A DNA stretch of 5,466 nucleotides, from assembly GCA_002898995.1 (NCBI GenBank), contig BEIM01000270.1, forward strand, positions 1 to 5,466. The letters run 5' to 3'. Below are positions 1 to 5,351 of the stretch, piece by piece; position 1 is the stretch's first letter, and the number at the start of each line of letters is the position of its first letter. This stretch comes from a bacterium HR36. Its GTDB lineage: Bacteria > Planctomycetota > Planctomycetia > Gemmatales > HRBIN36. The translations under genes were made by a program, and so were the position numbers. The notes under the pieces are model-generated. The model did not search any database, had not been told where the DNA came from, and saw only the letters and a program-made list of their open reading frames with translations.

Positions 1-219
1 AATATGGTTCGATTAGCACCAGCCTATCCGAGGGACCTACTCGTCCGCAGCGCTTCGTTTCAATCCCAATATGGTTCGATTAGCACGGGGGTGGCCCTCG
101 ATGAGCAGCTGCCAGCGATCCTGTTTCAATCCCAATATGGTTCGATTAGCACTATCATGTTGTTGACATCCTCCCAGACCAGAGCGGCAGTTTCAATCCC
201 AATATGGTTCGATTAGCAC
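1..219. CRISPR. CRISPR array, right-hand end (3 full repeats plus 1 partial, 3 spacers)
   Basis: A 30-nt repeat starting GTTTCAATCCCAATAT and ending GGTTCGATTAGCAC occurs at 57-86, 123-152 and 190-219. Its last 19 nt are at 1-19, so the array runs off the left edge. All copies are identical. Spacers are 20-56 (37 nt), 87-122 (36 nt) and 153-189 (37 nt) and share no similarity with each other. Read on the - strand the repeat ends in ATTGAAAC, the usual 8-nt 5' handle of crRNAs in type I-B and many type III systems. That fits the I-B-like cas4-cas1-cas2 genes on the - strand to the right and suggests - strand transcription. Against that, a terminator-like hairpin follows the last repeat on the + strand, and decayed repeats lie to the right, where a leader would be expected. 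Orientation is therefore left open. Presence of the array is certain; spacer targets are unknown. Confidence 0.98.
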
Positions 220-227
220 CCCAGGGG

Positions 228-253
228 AATCCCAAGGAAAATTGGGATTTTTT
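228..253 (+). terminator. Hairpin plus T-run just after the last intact CRISPR repeat
   Basis: AATCCCAA (228-235) pairs perfectly with TTGGGATT (242-249) across a GGAAAA loop. T residues continue to 253, giving a run of six T from 248. This has the shape of an intrinsic terminator for + strand transcription and sits 8 nt after the last repeat. The stem is AT-rich, so it may be weak. The left arm AATCCCAA also occurs inside every CRISPR repeat (repeat bases 6-13), so the right arm could pair with repeat RNA instead. Confidence 0.45.
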
Positions 254-314
254 GTGTCATTTTACCGTCGATCCCCGGTCATCGTCAAGAGGTTGGGGTT
301 TGACTGCAGGCCAA

Positions 315-394
315 GGTTCAGACAGACGTCCCCCAGGCCCTTTGGGCTTGGACACTGTAAGTTGGATTCATTGGAAGCGTGGTTCAGACAGACG
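315..394. repeat. Direct repeat pair, 14 nt exact, 66-nt period
   Basis: GGTTCAGACAGACG occurs at 315-328 and again at 381-394, exactly 66 nt apart, which is the period of the intact array. The motif resembles the 3' half of the intact repeat (GGTTCGATTAGCAC) with small insertions and deletions. The first copy is preceded at 298 by GTTTGACTGCAGG, which resembles the repeat's 5' end (GTTTCAATCCC). The block 298-327 is thus about one repeat long and may be one degenerate unit. Confidence 0.6.
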
Positions 395-417
395 GATTGA
401 TGGCTGCCGCTTGCCGC

Positions 418-768
418 CCACAGATGCCTTTTGACTGCAAGCTGCAGGTATGTGTTCCCACGGGAAATCGGCGAATTTCTAACCTTAGAACCAGTCAGCC
501 TTTGCCTATAATAGTTCCCGCAGGCGTAACGCTTCCGGTCTAGTGGCTGCGCTTGGTGCGATTTGCACAATTCAATAATCGTTGCCGCAGGGCATATGCG
601 AGTTTGCGAGCCACAGATGCCGTTTGACTGTAAGCTGGGGCTGGTGGCAGGTATTGCCGCCGAGCTTAGGTGCTCGCAGCCGGCGTGCTGAAGCCACACC
701 GCAACTTTTTTCAGGTCTTGACGTTGCCCTTGCCCGCGTCGCCCTGGCTTCGGATTGACTGCAAGCTG
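418..768. repeat. Degenerate repeat family TTTGACTGCAAGCTG
   Basis: TTTGACTGCAAGCTG is at 430-444, TTTGACTGTAAGCTG at 623-637 and TTGACTGCAAGCTG at 755-768, with a shorter relative TTTGACTGCAGG at 299-310. Distances are 131 (299 to 430), 193 (430 to 623) and 131 nt (623 to 754), close to 2, 3 and 2 units of 64-66 nt. The first two copies also share CCACAGATGCC immediately upstream (418-428 and 611-621), so about 26 of 28 positions match. Upstream of the third copy, GGCTTCGGATT (747-757) resembles GGTTCGATT of the intact repeat with two one-base insertions. Confidence 0.6.
555..568. repeat. Half-repeat resembling the intact CRISPR repeat
   Basis: GGTGCGATTTGCAC matches the last 14 bases of the intact repeat, GGTTCGATTAGCAC, at 12 of 14 positions without gaps. 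It lies 64 nt before the equivalent end of the 623-637 copy. The 16 bases before it do not match the repeat's 5' half. This is the clearest single link between the ladder and the intact array. Confidence 0.5.
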
Positions 769-797
769 AGGGGCGTGCCAGGGCTTTTTGGCGTCCT

Positions 798-892
798 CTG
801 GTGCCGGTTGTTGATTCAGAGCGACAGCTACAACATGGACATAAGAGGAAGGCCTGTCGCTTCTGGTGGAGGCTGCTGATTCAGATTGACGG
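798..892. repeat. Imperfect 31-nt direct repeat pair, 64-nt period
   Basis: The segments 798-828 and 862-892 align without gaps at about 24 of 31 positions. Both begin TCTGGTG and share a TGATTCAGA core followed by GAC. Offset is 64 nt, leaving a 33-nt unrelated interval. GATTCAG in both copies resembles GATTAG of the intact repeat. Confidence 0.55.
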
Positions 893-1318
893 TATGTTAT
901 CGTGAGTTCCTAACAAATCTTGATGCGGGCTCTGGTCCTCCGTCATGGTCGACAAGGTGGCGTTTGGGTGCAAGGGGAGCTGGATGCCGTCGGAGGGGAG
1001 CATGGAGCCACGGGCTGCCAAGAACGATACCCGACAATCTATCACAATGGCGTTGGCGGGGAAGGGGCGGCATCGGGCTGGAGAGGCTAGCCACCGGGCG
1101 ACCATATCGCTCGGACGGAGGAGGCGGCAGCGGACTGGGATTGACCAAGCGGACTGGCACGGCGAAAGGAGAGTGGGGCTTGGCAGCAAAAATGAGAGAG
1201 TCCCGAGGTAGTACGATGCCGTGGACTTTAAGGATGGCCGCGCCCGGGATGGGCTGGGAGCACCAAGCGCTACTGACTCGAGGTCATGGGGACAGTGCAA
1301 AATGCGGCGAGACAGCGG

Positions 1319-1416
1319 GCTGCTGGGAAACCAGTCCGCGAACTCACGGAGTTAGCCGACTTGGCGCATGACTTGTTGAGCGAGTGCTGCTGGGAAACCA
1401 GTCCGCGAACTCACGG
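1319..1416. repeat. Exact 31-nt direct repeat pair with 36-nt spacer (CRISPR-like unit)
   Basis: A 31-nt sequence beginning GCTGCTGGGAAACC and ending CGCGAACTCACGG is at 1319-1349 and, without a mismatch, at 1386-1416. The interval between them (1350-1385) is 36 nt of unrelated sequence. Repeat length, spacer length and the 67-nt period all match the intact array, yet the sequence is clearly different from the intact 30-nt repeat apart from a CAC near its 3' end. It may be a two-repeat remnant of a second array or a locally homogenised decayed unit. A simple tandem duplication would normally copy the interval too. Confidence 0.65.
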
Positions 1417-1598
1417 GATTGGCGTAGCGTGGTCGGGGCCAGGCCGAGACTGCGCTGGCGCCGAGCGGATGGCGATTGTGGCGTTGTTTGCGAATCAGTT
1501 GGCGCAGGCTTCCGAAAATGGCATGATGAGCCGGAGGCGATGCGGGGAGGCATGGCTGCCCCGCTTCACTAGGAAGTGGTTGCAGTCTGAAGCAGGCT

Positions 1599-1862
1599 TC
1601 AGATAACGTTGGTAGTATCCCCTTTAGACTGGCCGAGAATGTCTTTCTGGAGCCAGCGGGCGTTGGGCAGAATGTAGAGATAGACGGAGTCCTGTTCCTG
1701 ATCGATGAGGTCGAGCAAGCCGAGCTTCACGCGTTGGAGCTGCAGCTCAGAGAGCTCGCCTTCGAATGCGGAATTCTGGACCCAACTCAGGTACCGGCGG
1801 AGGAACTGGCATACTTTGACGACACGTTCTTGGGCGACATCATAAACGAGAATGACGTACAT
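1599..1862 (-). CDS. cas2: CRISPR-associated endoribonuclease/integrase subunit Cas2
   Basis: This 87-residue protein has the usual Cas2 length. It opens with MYVILVYDV, the first beta strand of the ferredoxin-like fold, with the conserved Asp at residue 8. It continues with RRYLSWVQNSAFEGEL (22-37), typical of type I-B Cas2, and ends TTNVI, like the short C-terminal strand of that family. In the known Cas1-Cas2 complex, Cas2 is the central dimer that bridges two Cas1 dimers and measures spacer length. The frame is open upstream to an ATG at 1910, but that start would lie inside cas1. The ATG at 1862 has AGGAGT six bases upstream and starts exactly at the conserved strand, so I chose it. It follows cas1 by 13 nt and is the last gene of the operon. 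Confidence 0.96.
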   Translation of the reverse strand: MYVILVYDVAQERVVKVCQFLRRYLSWVQNSAFEGELSELQLQRVKLGLLDLIDQEQDSVYLYILPNARWLQKDILGQSKGDTTNVI

Positions 1863-1868
1863 ATGATT

Positions 1869-1874
1869 ACTCCT
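1869..1874 (-). promoter_or_regulatory. Ribosome binding site of cas2
   Basis: AGGAGT on the - strand, six bases before the ATG at 1862. It lies within the 13-nt gap after the cas1 stop, partly deciding the internal start over the longer frame. Confidence 0.85.
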
Positions 1875-1875
1875 G

Positions 1876-3189
1876 TCACCACCAGGCACGGAGGGCCTGG
1901 TAAGGCTCAATAGCCAAGAGGTGGCGTACGAGCTTGTAGCATTCGAGCCGAATAAAGCCGCGATAGGAGACGTGGCGCCCGAGTCGCCGATGTTTGACAG
2001 TGGTTTGCAGTCGGCGCTCGAATTCCTGGACGACAGTCTTGCGAGCCGACTCCTTCAAGACGGCAAAAGCCACCTCGGGAACCAAATCGTCCTGGCTCAG
2101 CATCTGCCGATTCAGCAGGGTGAAAATCATTTTGTCCACGATCATGGGCTTGAAGATTTCCGCGATGTCCAGGGCTAGGGAAAACCGGCGGGTTCCTGGC
2201 TCATGGAGATAGGCGATAGTGGGATGAAGGGGAGTACGATAAATCTGCGAAAGCACGGCCGCGTAAAGCAGGGAGTTGCCAAAGCTGATCAGGGCATTCA
2301 GGAGGTTATCGGGAGGCCGTTTGACGCGGCGCAGGAAGGGAGACTCGAGCACCACAATTTGGTTGAAGGCACGATAATAAGCCTGGCGCACCCGCCCTTC
2401 CGCGCCCATGAGTGCGGGGATGGAGTCGGCGCGTTCGATTTCGCTCCCGCCTTGCTCCACCAGCTGCAGGGCCTCTGCCAAACTCTTGCCCCGATTGCGG
2501 TAGTAAAGCAAATTGCGGTGCATGTGATGGTAAGCGCCCCAGGCAAACTGACGGGCCAAATAGAGGCGTTTTTCCGGATCGGTATAGTGCTCGACCTGCT
2601 TCACCAGGAGCTGCCCCGAGACGTTGCCTTCGCGGGGGTAAAAGGAGCCGCTGTAATAACCGTAATAGTTGAAAACGTGAACGGGGATGCCCTTTTGCGC
2701 CAGGAAAGTTAACAGCCTCGTGTTGAGGGACACCTCGCCCAGCAGGAACAATTCGGCAATGTCCTCAATGGGAAGGATGCGGCGGGAAGCGGACTGATGA
2801 GAAGTTGTGGCGGAGGTGTCGGCTGAGGGATTTGCCCTGGCCAGGGATGAGGCAGGAGGATTGGATACAGGTTCCTGCAAAGATGAGTTGCTGGCATCGT
2901 CCTGCGAGGGCCTGGTAGGCGAGGAAAGGGTTTGGTCAGGCTCAGGCTCACCCAGTGCTTGGCCTACGGCATCGGGACCACACCGCCCGTGGTCAACTTC
3001 TCGGGTTACGGGCGGCTCGCTCTCTGCTTGTCCTACGGAATCGCCCGTCTCTGCCTGCGGCGCAAGCGGCTCCTGAAGAAGCTCGCCTAGCGGGGCACCT
3101 TCGTAATTAGTGGGCTCCTTTTCCAGATACAGCGTGTTGCCTTTGCGGCGGAGATGACCGCTCTGAAAGATGTAGTAGCTGCGCGGCAT
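1876..3189 (-). CDS. cas1: CRISPR integrase Cas1 (type I-B kind) with a large N-terminal insertion
   Basis: Cas1 is the metal-dependent integrase that inserts new spacers. The product is 437 residues against about 330 for type I-B relatives. Residues 1-26 (from MPRSYYIF to NTLYLEKE) match the family start, and from about 135 (RRILPIEDIAELFLLGEV) the family sequence resumes and runs to the usual RAWW-type end. Residues 27 to about 134 have no family counterpart: they are rich in Pro, Ser, Glu, Ala, Thr and Gln, look disordered, and contain three L-Q/G-E-P motifs (near 38, 79 and 104). The catalytic metal ligands are present: Glu264 in LMGAEG, His329 in YLHEPG and, most likely, Asp341 in LALDIAE. 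The signatures NYYGYYSGSFYPRE and KRPPDNLLNALISFGNSLLY are intact. The frame is open to an ATG at 3228, but the ATG at 3189 has AGGAGG at ideal distance and begins at the conserved strand. A 120-nt gap with no evident feature separates it from cas4. Confidence 0.96.
   Translation of the reverse strand: MPRSYYIFQSGHLRRKGNTLYLEKEPTNYEGAPLGELLQEPLAPQAETGDSVGQAESEPPVTREVDHGRCGPDAVGQALGEPEPDQTLSSPTRPSQDDASNSSLQEPVSNPPASSLARANPSADTSATTSHQSASRRILPIEDIAELFLLGEVSLNTRLLTFLAQKGIPVHVFNYYGYYSGSFYPREGNVSGQLLVKQVEHYTDPEKRLYLARQFAWGAYHHMHRNLLYYRNRGKSLAEALQLVEQGGSEIERADSIPALMGAEGRVRQAYYRAFNQIVVLESPFLRRVKRPPDNLLNALISFGNSLLYAAVLSQIYRTPLHPTIAYLHEPGTRRFSLALDIAEIFKPMIVDKMIFTLLNRQMLSQDDLVPEVAFAVLKESARKTVVQEFERRLQTTVKHRRLGRHVSYRGFIRLECYKLVRHLLAIEPYQALRAWW
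2788..3111 (-). other. Insertion region within cas1 encoding a low-complexity linker
   Basis: About 108 codons in frame interrupt the N-terminal beta domain of Cas1 between the strand ending LYLEKE and the strand RRILPIEDIAE. The encoded segment has almost no aromatic residues and few hydrophobic clusters, and is dominated by Pro, Ser, Glu, Ala, Thr and Gln. I see no intein motifs, no Cys or His metal knuckle, no transmembrane segment and no flanking target duplication. Removing it gives a normal-length Cas1. Boundaries are approximate, judged from remembered family sequence. Confidence 0.75.
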
Positions 3190-3195
3190 GCCGAC

Positions 3196-3201
3196 CCTCC
3201 T
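3196..3201 (-). promoter_or_regulatory. Ribosome binding site of cas1
   Basis: AGGAGG on the - strand, six bases before the ATG at 3189. It decides this start over the upstream in-frame ATG at 3228. Confidence 0.88.
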
Positions 3202-3309
3202 GGTTGCTGCCCTACCCGATGCGGGCAAACAGTGCGACCCTTCAGCCTCTGCATTCGCAGCCGCTTGTCTCGGGACACAGCTGGCATATCCGGGAAAGCG
3301 CCGCTCCGT

Positions 3310-3825
3310 TTAGCCCCAGCATAGCTCGGCATAGGCGCAGCGGCGACAGATGGGCATAAAGTTGACGTGCGGAGGCGCCGGGAGTTGCTCAATGCGCTGA
3401 ATTTCCCGCAACGCGGTTTCTACTTCGCGCTCTCCTTGTTCGGTCAGCGTTACCGGTTCACAGCGCCGCTCCTTGGGGAAGCGCAATTCGCCTGTCAGCC
3501 CCGTCGCCCCCAGCCGCTTCAAGTAATAAAGATAATAGAGCACTTGCAGCCGGGCCGCTTCTTTGAGGCGCCGCGAATACTTCACTTCCAAAACCTTCCC
3601 TTCCGCCTCGAGCAAATCAATCTTGATAAGGTTATCGATCAGTAACTCCCGGCGCGGCTGATGCCGATAAGCGCGCTCGTGCAAAAATCGCCCCAGAGCC
3701 ACACGTTCACTACTATGTTCTAAGCGAATATCATGGCTATACAGCCAGAGTTTGCGCGGGCAAACCACGTAGTAATTGACCTTGATACCGTTGGTCTTCA
3801 ATACCGCAAATTCTTCATCGGTCAT
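3310..3825 (-). CDS. cas4: CRISPR-associated exonuclease Cas4
   Basis: A 171-residue Cas4 of the type I-B kind, a RecB-like nuclease with an iron-sulphur cluster that trims prespacers and helps choose those next to a proper PAM. The family opening GIKVNYYVVCPRKLWLYSH (13-31) supplies the first cluster Cys (22). GRFLHE (45-50) holds the conserved His49. Asp70 in IKIDLLE and the EVK triad (Glu80, Lys82) form the nuclease centre. Q94 with Tyr98 (QVLYY) is the QxxxY motif. The C-terminal ICRRCAYAELC provides Cys160, Cys163 and Cys169. All expected residues are present, so the enzyme looks functional. The ATG at 3825 is preceded by AGAAGGGG and five T. It is the first gene of the cas4-cas1-cas2 operon; no clear promoter was recognised upstream. 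Confidence 0.95.
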   Translation of the reverse strand: MTDEEFAVLKTNGIKVNYYVVCPRKLWLYSHDIRLEHSSERVALGRFLHERAYRHQPRRELLIDNLIKIDLLEAEGKVLEVKYSRRLKEAARLQVLYYLYYLKRLGATGLTGELRFPKERRCEPVTLTEQGEREVETALREIQRIEQLPAPPHVNFMPICRRCAYAELCWG

Positions 3826-3830
3826 AAAAA

Positions 3831-3838
3831 CCCCTTCT
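3831..3838 (-). promoter_or_regulatory. Ribosome binding site of cas4
   Basis: AGAAGGGG on the - strand, followed by five T and then the ATG at 3825. Spacing is suitable and no better start exists nearby. Confidence 0.7.
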
Positions 3839-4000
3839 AGGAAAATGGTTCAGCGGGGCAATCTTCTCCCTGCTTTACGTGAGTCGTCAGCGAGAAATCT
3901 TGTGCTCCTCTATTCTCAACCAATCTTGGCAGCGCATGTAGAAAAGAGATTTTGGTTATCCGCGATGGGGTTGCCAGTTGGGACTAAATGCCTAAGAGTT

Positions 4001-4022
4001 GGCGCTATAAAAAGGTAGCGCC
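4001..4022. repeat. Perfect inverted repeat, 7-bp arms
   Basis: GGCGCTA (4001-4007) and TAGCGCC (4016-4022) flank TAAAAAGG. The hairpin is GC-rich but has no following T-run on either strand, so it is not a standard terminator. It lies about 180 nt upstream of cas4. CCTAAG occurs just before it (3991-3996) and directly after the TAGCG of its right arm (4021-4026), 30 nt apart. It could be an operator or an RNA stem-loop. Confidence 0.5.
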
Positions 4023-4102
4023 TAAGCTGAATTAGTCAATAGATAGCATACGTGCCAGACGCTTCTGAGGATAAAGGCGATTCCAAACCTAATGTGTTGT
4101 CG

Positions 4103-4123
4103 TATTTCAATGATGTTGAAATA
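4103..4123. repeat. Perfect inverted repeat, 8-bp arms
   Basis: TATTTCAA (4103-4110) and TTGAAATA (4116-4123) flank TGATG. Arm length and spacing resemble a dimeric repressor operator. It sits 50 nt before the point where ndh homology begins and about 280 nt upstream of cas4. Whether any protein binds it cannot be told from the sequence. Confidence 0.45.
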
Positions 4124-4172
4124 TAACCCAGGTCTTGGAGTGGTGTGAAACACTCGGCAAATTTGAGCCAAT

Positions 4173-5332
4173 ATGCTCTACCAGGTGGCGACTGCTGCGC
4201 TCTCCCCTGCCGATATCGCCGCTCCAATTCGGAGCATCTTCCGCCGCTGCCCTACCGCCTCTATCGTGTTCGACGAAGTCATCGCCGTCAACCCCCATCG
4301 GCGCGAAGTGCTCTGCCGGCGCAGCGGAGCCATAGGCTACGACTTCCTTATGCTGGCACCCGGCAGTTGCCCGAACTACTTCGGGCACGACCACTGGCAG
4401 CAGTTTGCCCTCCCGCTCAAGACCCTCAGAGACGCCTTGGAGCTGCGGCGTCGCATCCTGGAAGCCTACGAACTGGCTGCCAGCTGCCCCGACCCAGAGG
4501 CAGCCCGTGCATACACCACCTTCGTCGTCATCGGGGGCGGTCCGACCGGTGTAGAGCTTGCCGGCGCTCTGGCTGAAATCGGGCGCTTCACGATGGTACA
4601 GGACTTCCCTCATCTCCGCCCGGAAGACATTCGCGTAGTGCTCCTCGAGGCAGGTGAACGGCTCTTGCCGAGCTTCCCACCGAGCCTCTCTGCCCGAGCC
4701 CTGCGGGACCTGGAAGAACTCGGAGTGCATGTACGGCTCGGGGTACGCGCCAGTGATGTCCGCCCAACAGGCGTGATGCTCAGCACGGGAGAATTTCTCG
4801 CCGCACGGACGGTTATCTGGGCTGCTGGAACCCGAGCACCGAGCTTTCTGCAGAGCCTCGGTGTTCCACTCGACCGCAACGGGAGGGTCGTGGTTGCCCT
4901 GGATTGCTCCGTGCCGGGCTTCCCCGAGATCTTCGTCATCGGCGATGCTGCGTGCTTCCGGGACGAGCGTTATGGAGAACTCCCTCAACTGGCACCGGTT
5001 GCCCTGCAGCAAGGGCGCTTTGTTGCCCGCATCCTGCGCAAGCGCCTCCCCCACACCAACGCCCTGCCTTCCGCTACCGCAATAAAGGCATCTTGGCGAC
5101 CATCGGGCGAGCCCGCGCCGTGGCAGCGCTGCCGCCGAAGCTCCACTTCGGGGGCTTCCTGGCATGGCTGCTCTGGGCTATAGTCCACATCGTGACGCTC
5201 ATCCGTTTCCGGAACCGCTTCGCCGTCTTGAGCGAATGGCTCTGGTATTACCTCACCTACCAACCCGGCGCACGCCTCCTCATTGAGCCGAGCTCCACCC
5301 TTCCCGGCAGACCTCCCCACGCCGACCCGTGA
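4173..5332 (+). pseudogene. ndh: Type II NADH dehydrogenase, 5'-truncated and frameshifted
   Basis: Intact NDH-2 is a membrane-associated flavoprotein that passes electrons from NADH to quinone without pumping protons. Here homology starts abruptly at LYQVATAALSPADIAAPIR, a segment normally about 45-50 residues in, so the first dinucleotide-fold GxGxxG (FAD binding) is missing. A TGA at 4164-4166 lies in frame just upstream. What remains includes the second Rossmann motif GGGPTGVE (121-128), WAAGTRAP (216-223), the FAD motif IFVIGDAA (253-260) and the quinone-site segment LAPVALQQG (273-281). After about codon 292 the family sequence moves to the -1 frame (PAFRYRNKGILATIGRARAV, then the C-terminal membrane-anchoring helices GGFLAWLLWAIVHIV). 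The switch lies between 5046 and 5066, near a C5 run at 5048-5052, and fits loss of one base. A sequencing error could explain the shift but not the missing N-terminus. LAPGS replaces the usual LATG-type motif at 61-65. Confidence 0.88.
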
Positions 5333-5351
5333 ACGGCTGACCGCAACCGCC

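Larger units (their letters stand above)
220..1598. other. Gene-free 1.38-kb stretch; probable decayed CRISPR array
   Basis: No open frame here reads like a protein. The longest ones (262-699 on -, 881-1300 on -, 886-1371 on +) overlap each other on both strands, are rich in Arg, Gly, Ser and Pro, and show no recognisable domain or good ribosome site. What the stretch does hold is a ladder of imperfect direct repeats, listed separately, whose spacings are near multiples of 64-67 nt, like the intact array next to it. Segments resembling the 3' half of the intact repeat also end near 308, 373, 439, 508, 568, 632, 763, 826, 890, 956, 1030, 1094, 1160, 1223, 1288, 1347, 1414, 1483, 1547 and 1610. 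The entries up to 890 and the 1347/1414 pair are the best supported. The others were found while looking for the period, so they are weaker. No tRNA, rRNA or leader-like AT-rich block was recognised. Confidence 0.55.
3826..4172. other. Gene-free, AT-richer intergenic stretch; probable island edge
   Basis: This 347-nt stretch between the divergent cas4 and ndh remnant is visibly richer in A and T than the flanking genes. It must hold the cas operon promoter, but no convincing -35/-10 pair was found on the - strand. It contains two perfect inverted repeats (listed separately). A TTGTCG (4097) and TATAAC (4122) pair on the + strand has 19-nt spacing and is too weak to call. Short open frames, such as 4036-4227 on the - strand, show no protein-like character or ribosome site. 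Confidence 0.6.

Noticed and set aside
254..283. A further degenerate repeat at the next array position
   Set aside because: GTGTCAT at 254 resembles the repeat start and lies 64 nt after the last repeat start, but the remaining bases do not align without several gaps.
220..300. tracrRNA or type II/V array
   Set aside because: No Cas9 or Cas12 is present, the cas genes are I-B-like, and pairing to the repeat is only 8 nt.
262..699. A 145-codon - strand open frame next to the array
   Set aside because: It covers several of the 66-nt-period repeats in different frames and has no protein-like features.
886..1371. A 161-codon + strand open frame in the gap between array and cas2
   Set aside because: Composition is dominated by Arg, Gly and Trp, no domain is recognisable, no ribosome site precedes it, and frames on the other strand are open over the same bases, as expected in GC-rich non-coding DNA. 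It also runs across the repeat ladder.
1286..1606. A 106-codon + strand frame across the exact 31-nt repeat pair, with a helix-like stretch
   Set aside because: The two repeat copies are 67 nt apart, so they are read in different frames; that argues against a coding tandem repeat. The end overlaps the cas2 stop.
2203..2712. A 169-codon + strand frame inside cas1
   Set aside because: Antisense shadow of the conserved part of Cas1.
2788..3111. Intein or mobile element inside cas1
   Set aside because: No intein splice motifs, no inverted ends, no target duplication; the segment is just a low-complexity in-frame linker.
4097..4127. A + strand promoter for the ndh remnant
   Set aside because: The -35-like and -10-like elements are 19 nt apart and the -35 is poor. 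The truncated gene has no convincing ribosome site.
4107..5165. A 352-codon - strand open frame
   Set aside because: It is the antisense shadow of the ndh remnant, whose + strand reading shows clear NDH-2 motifs.
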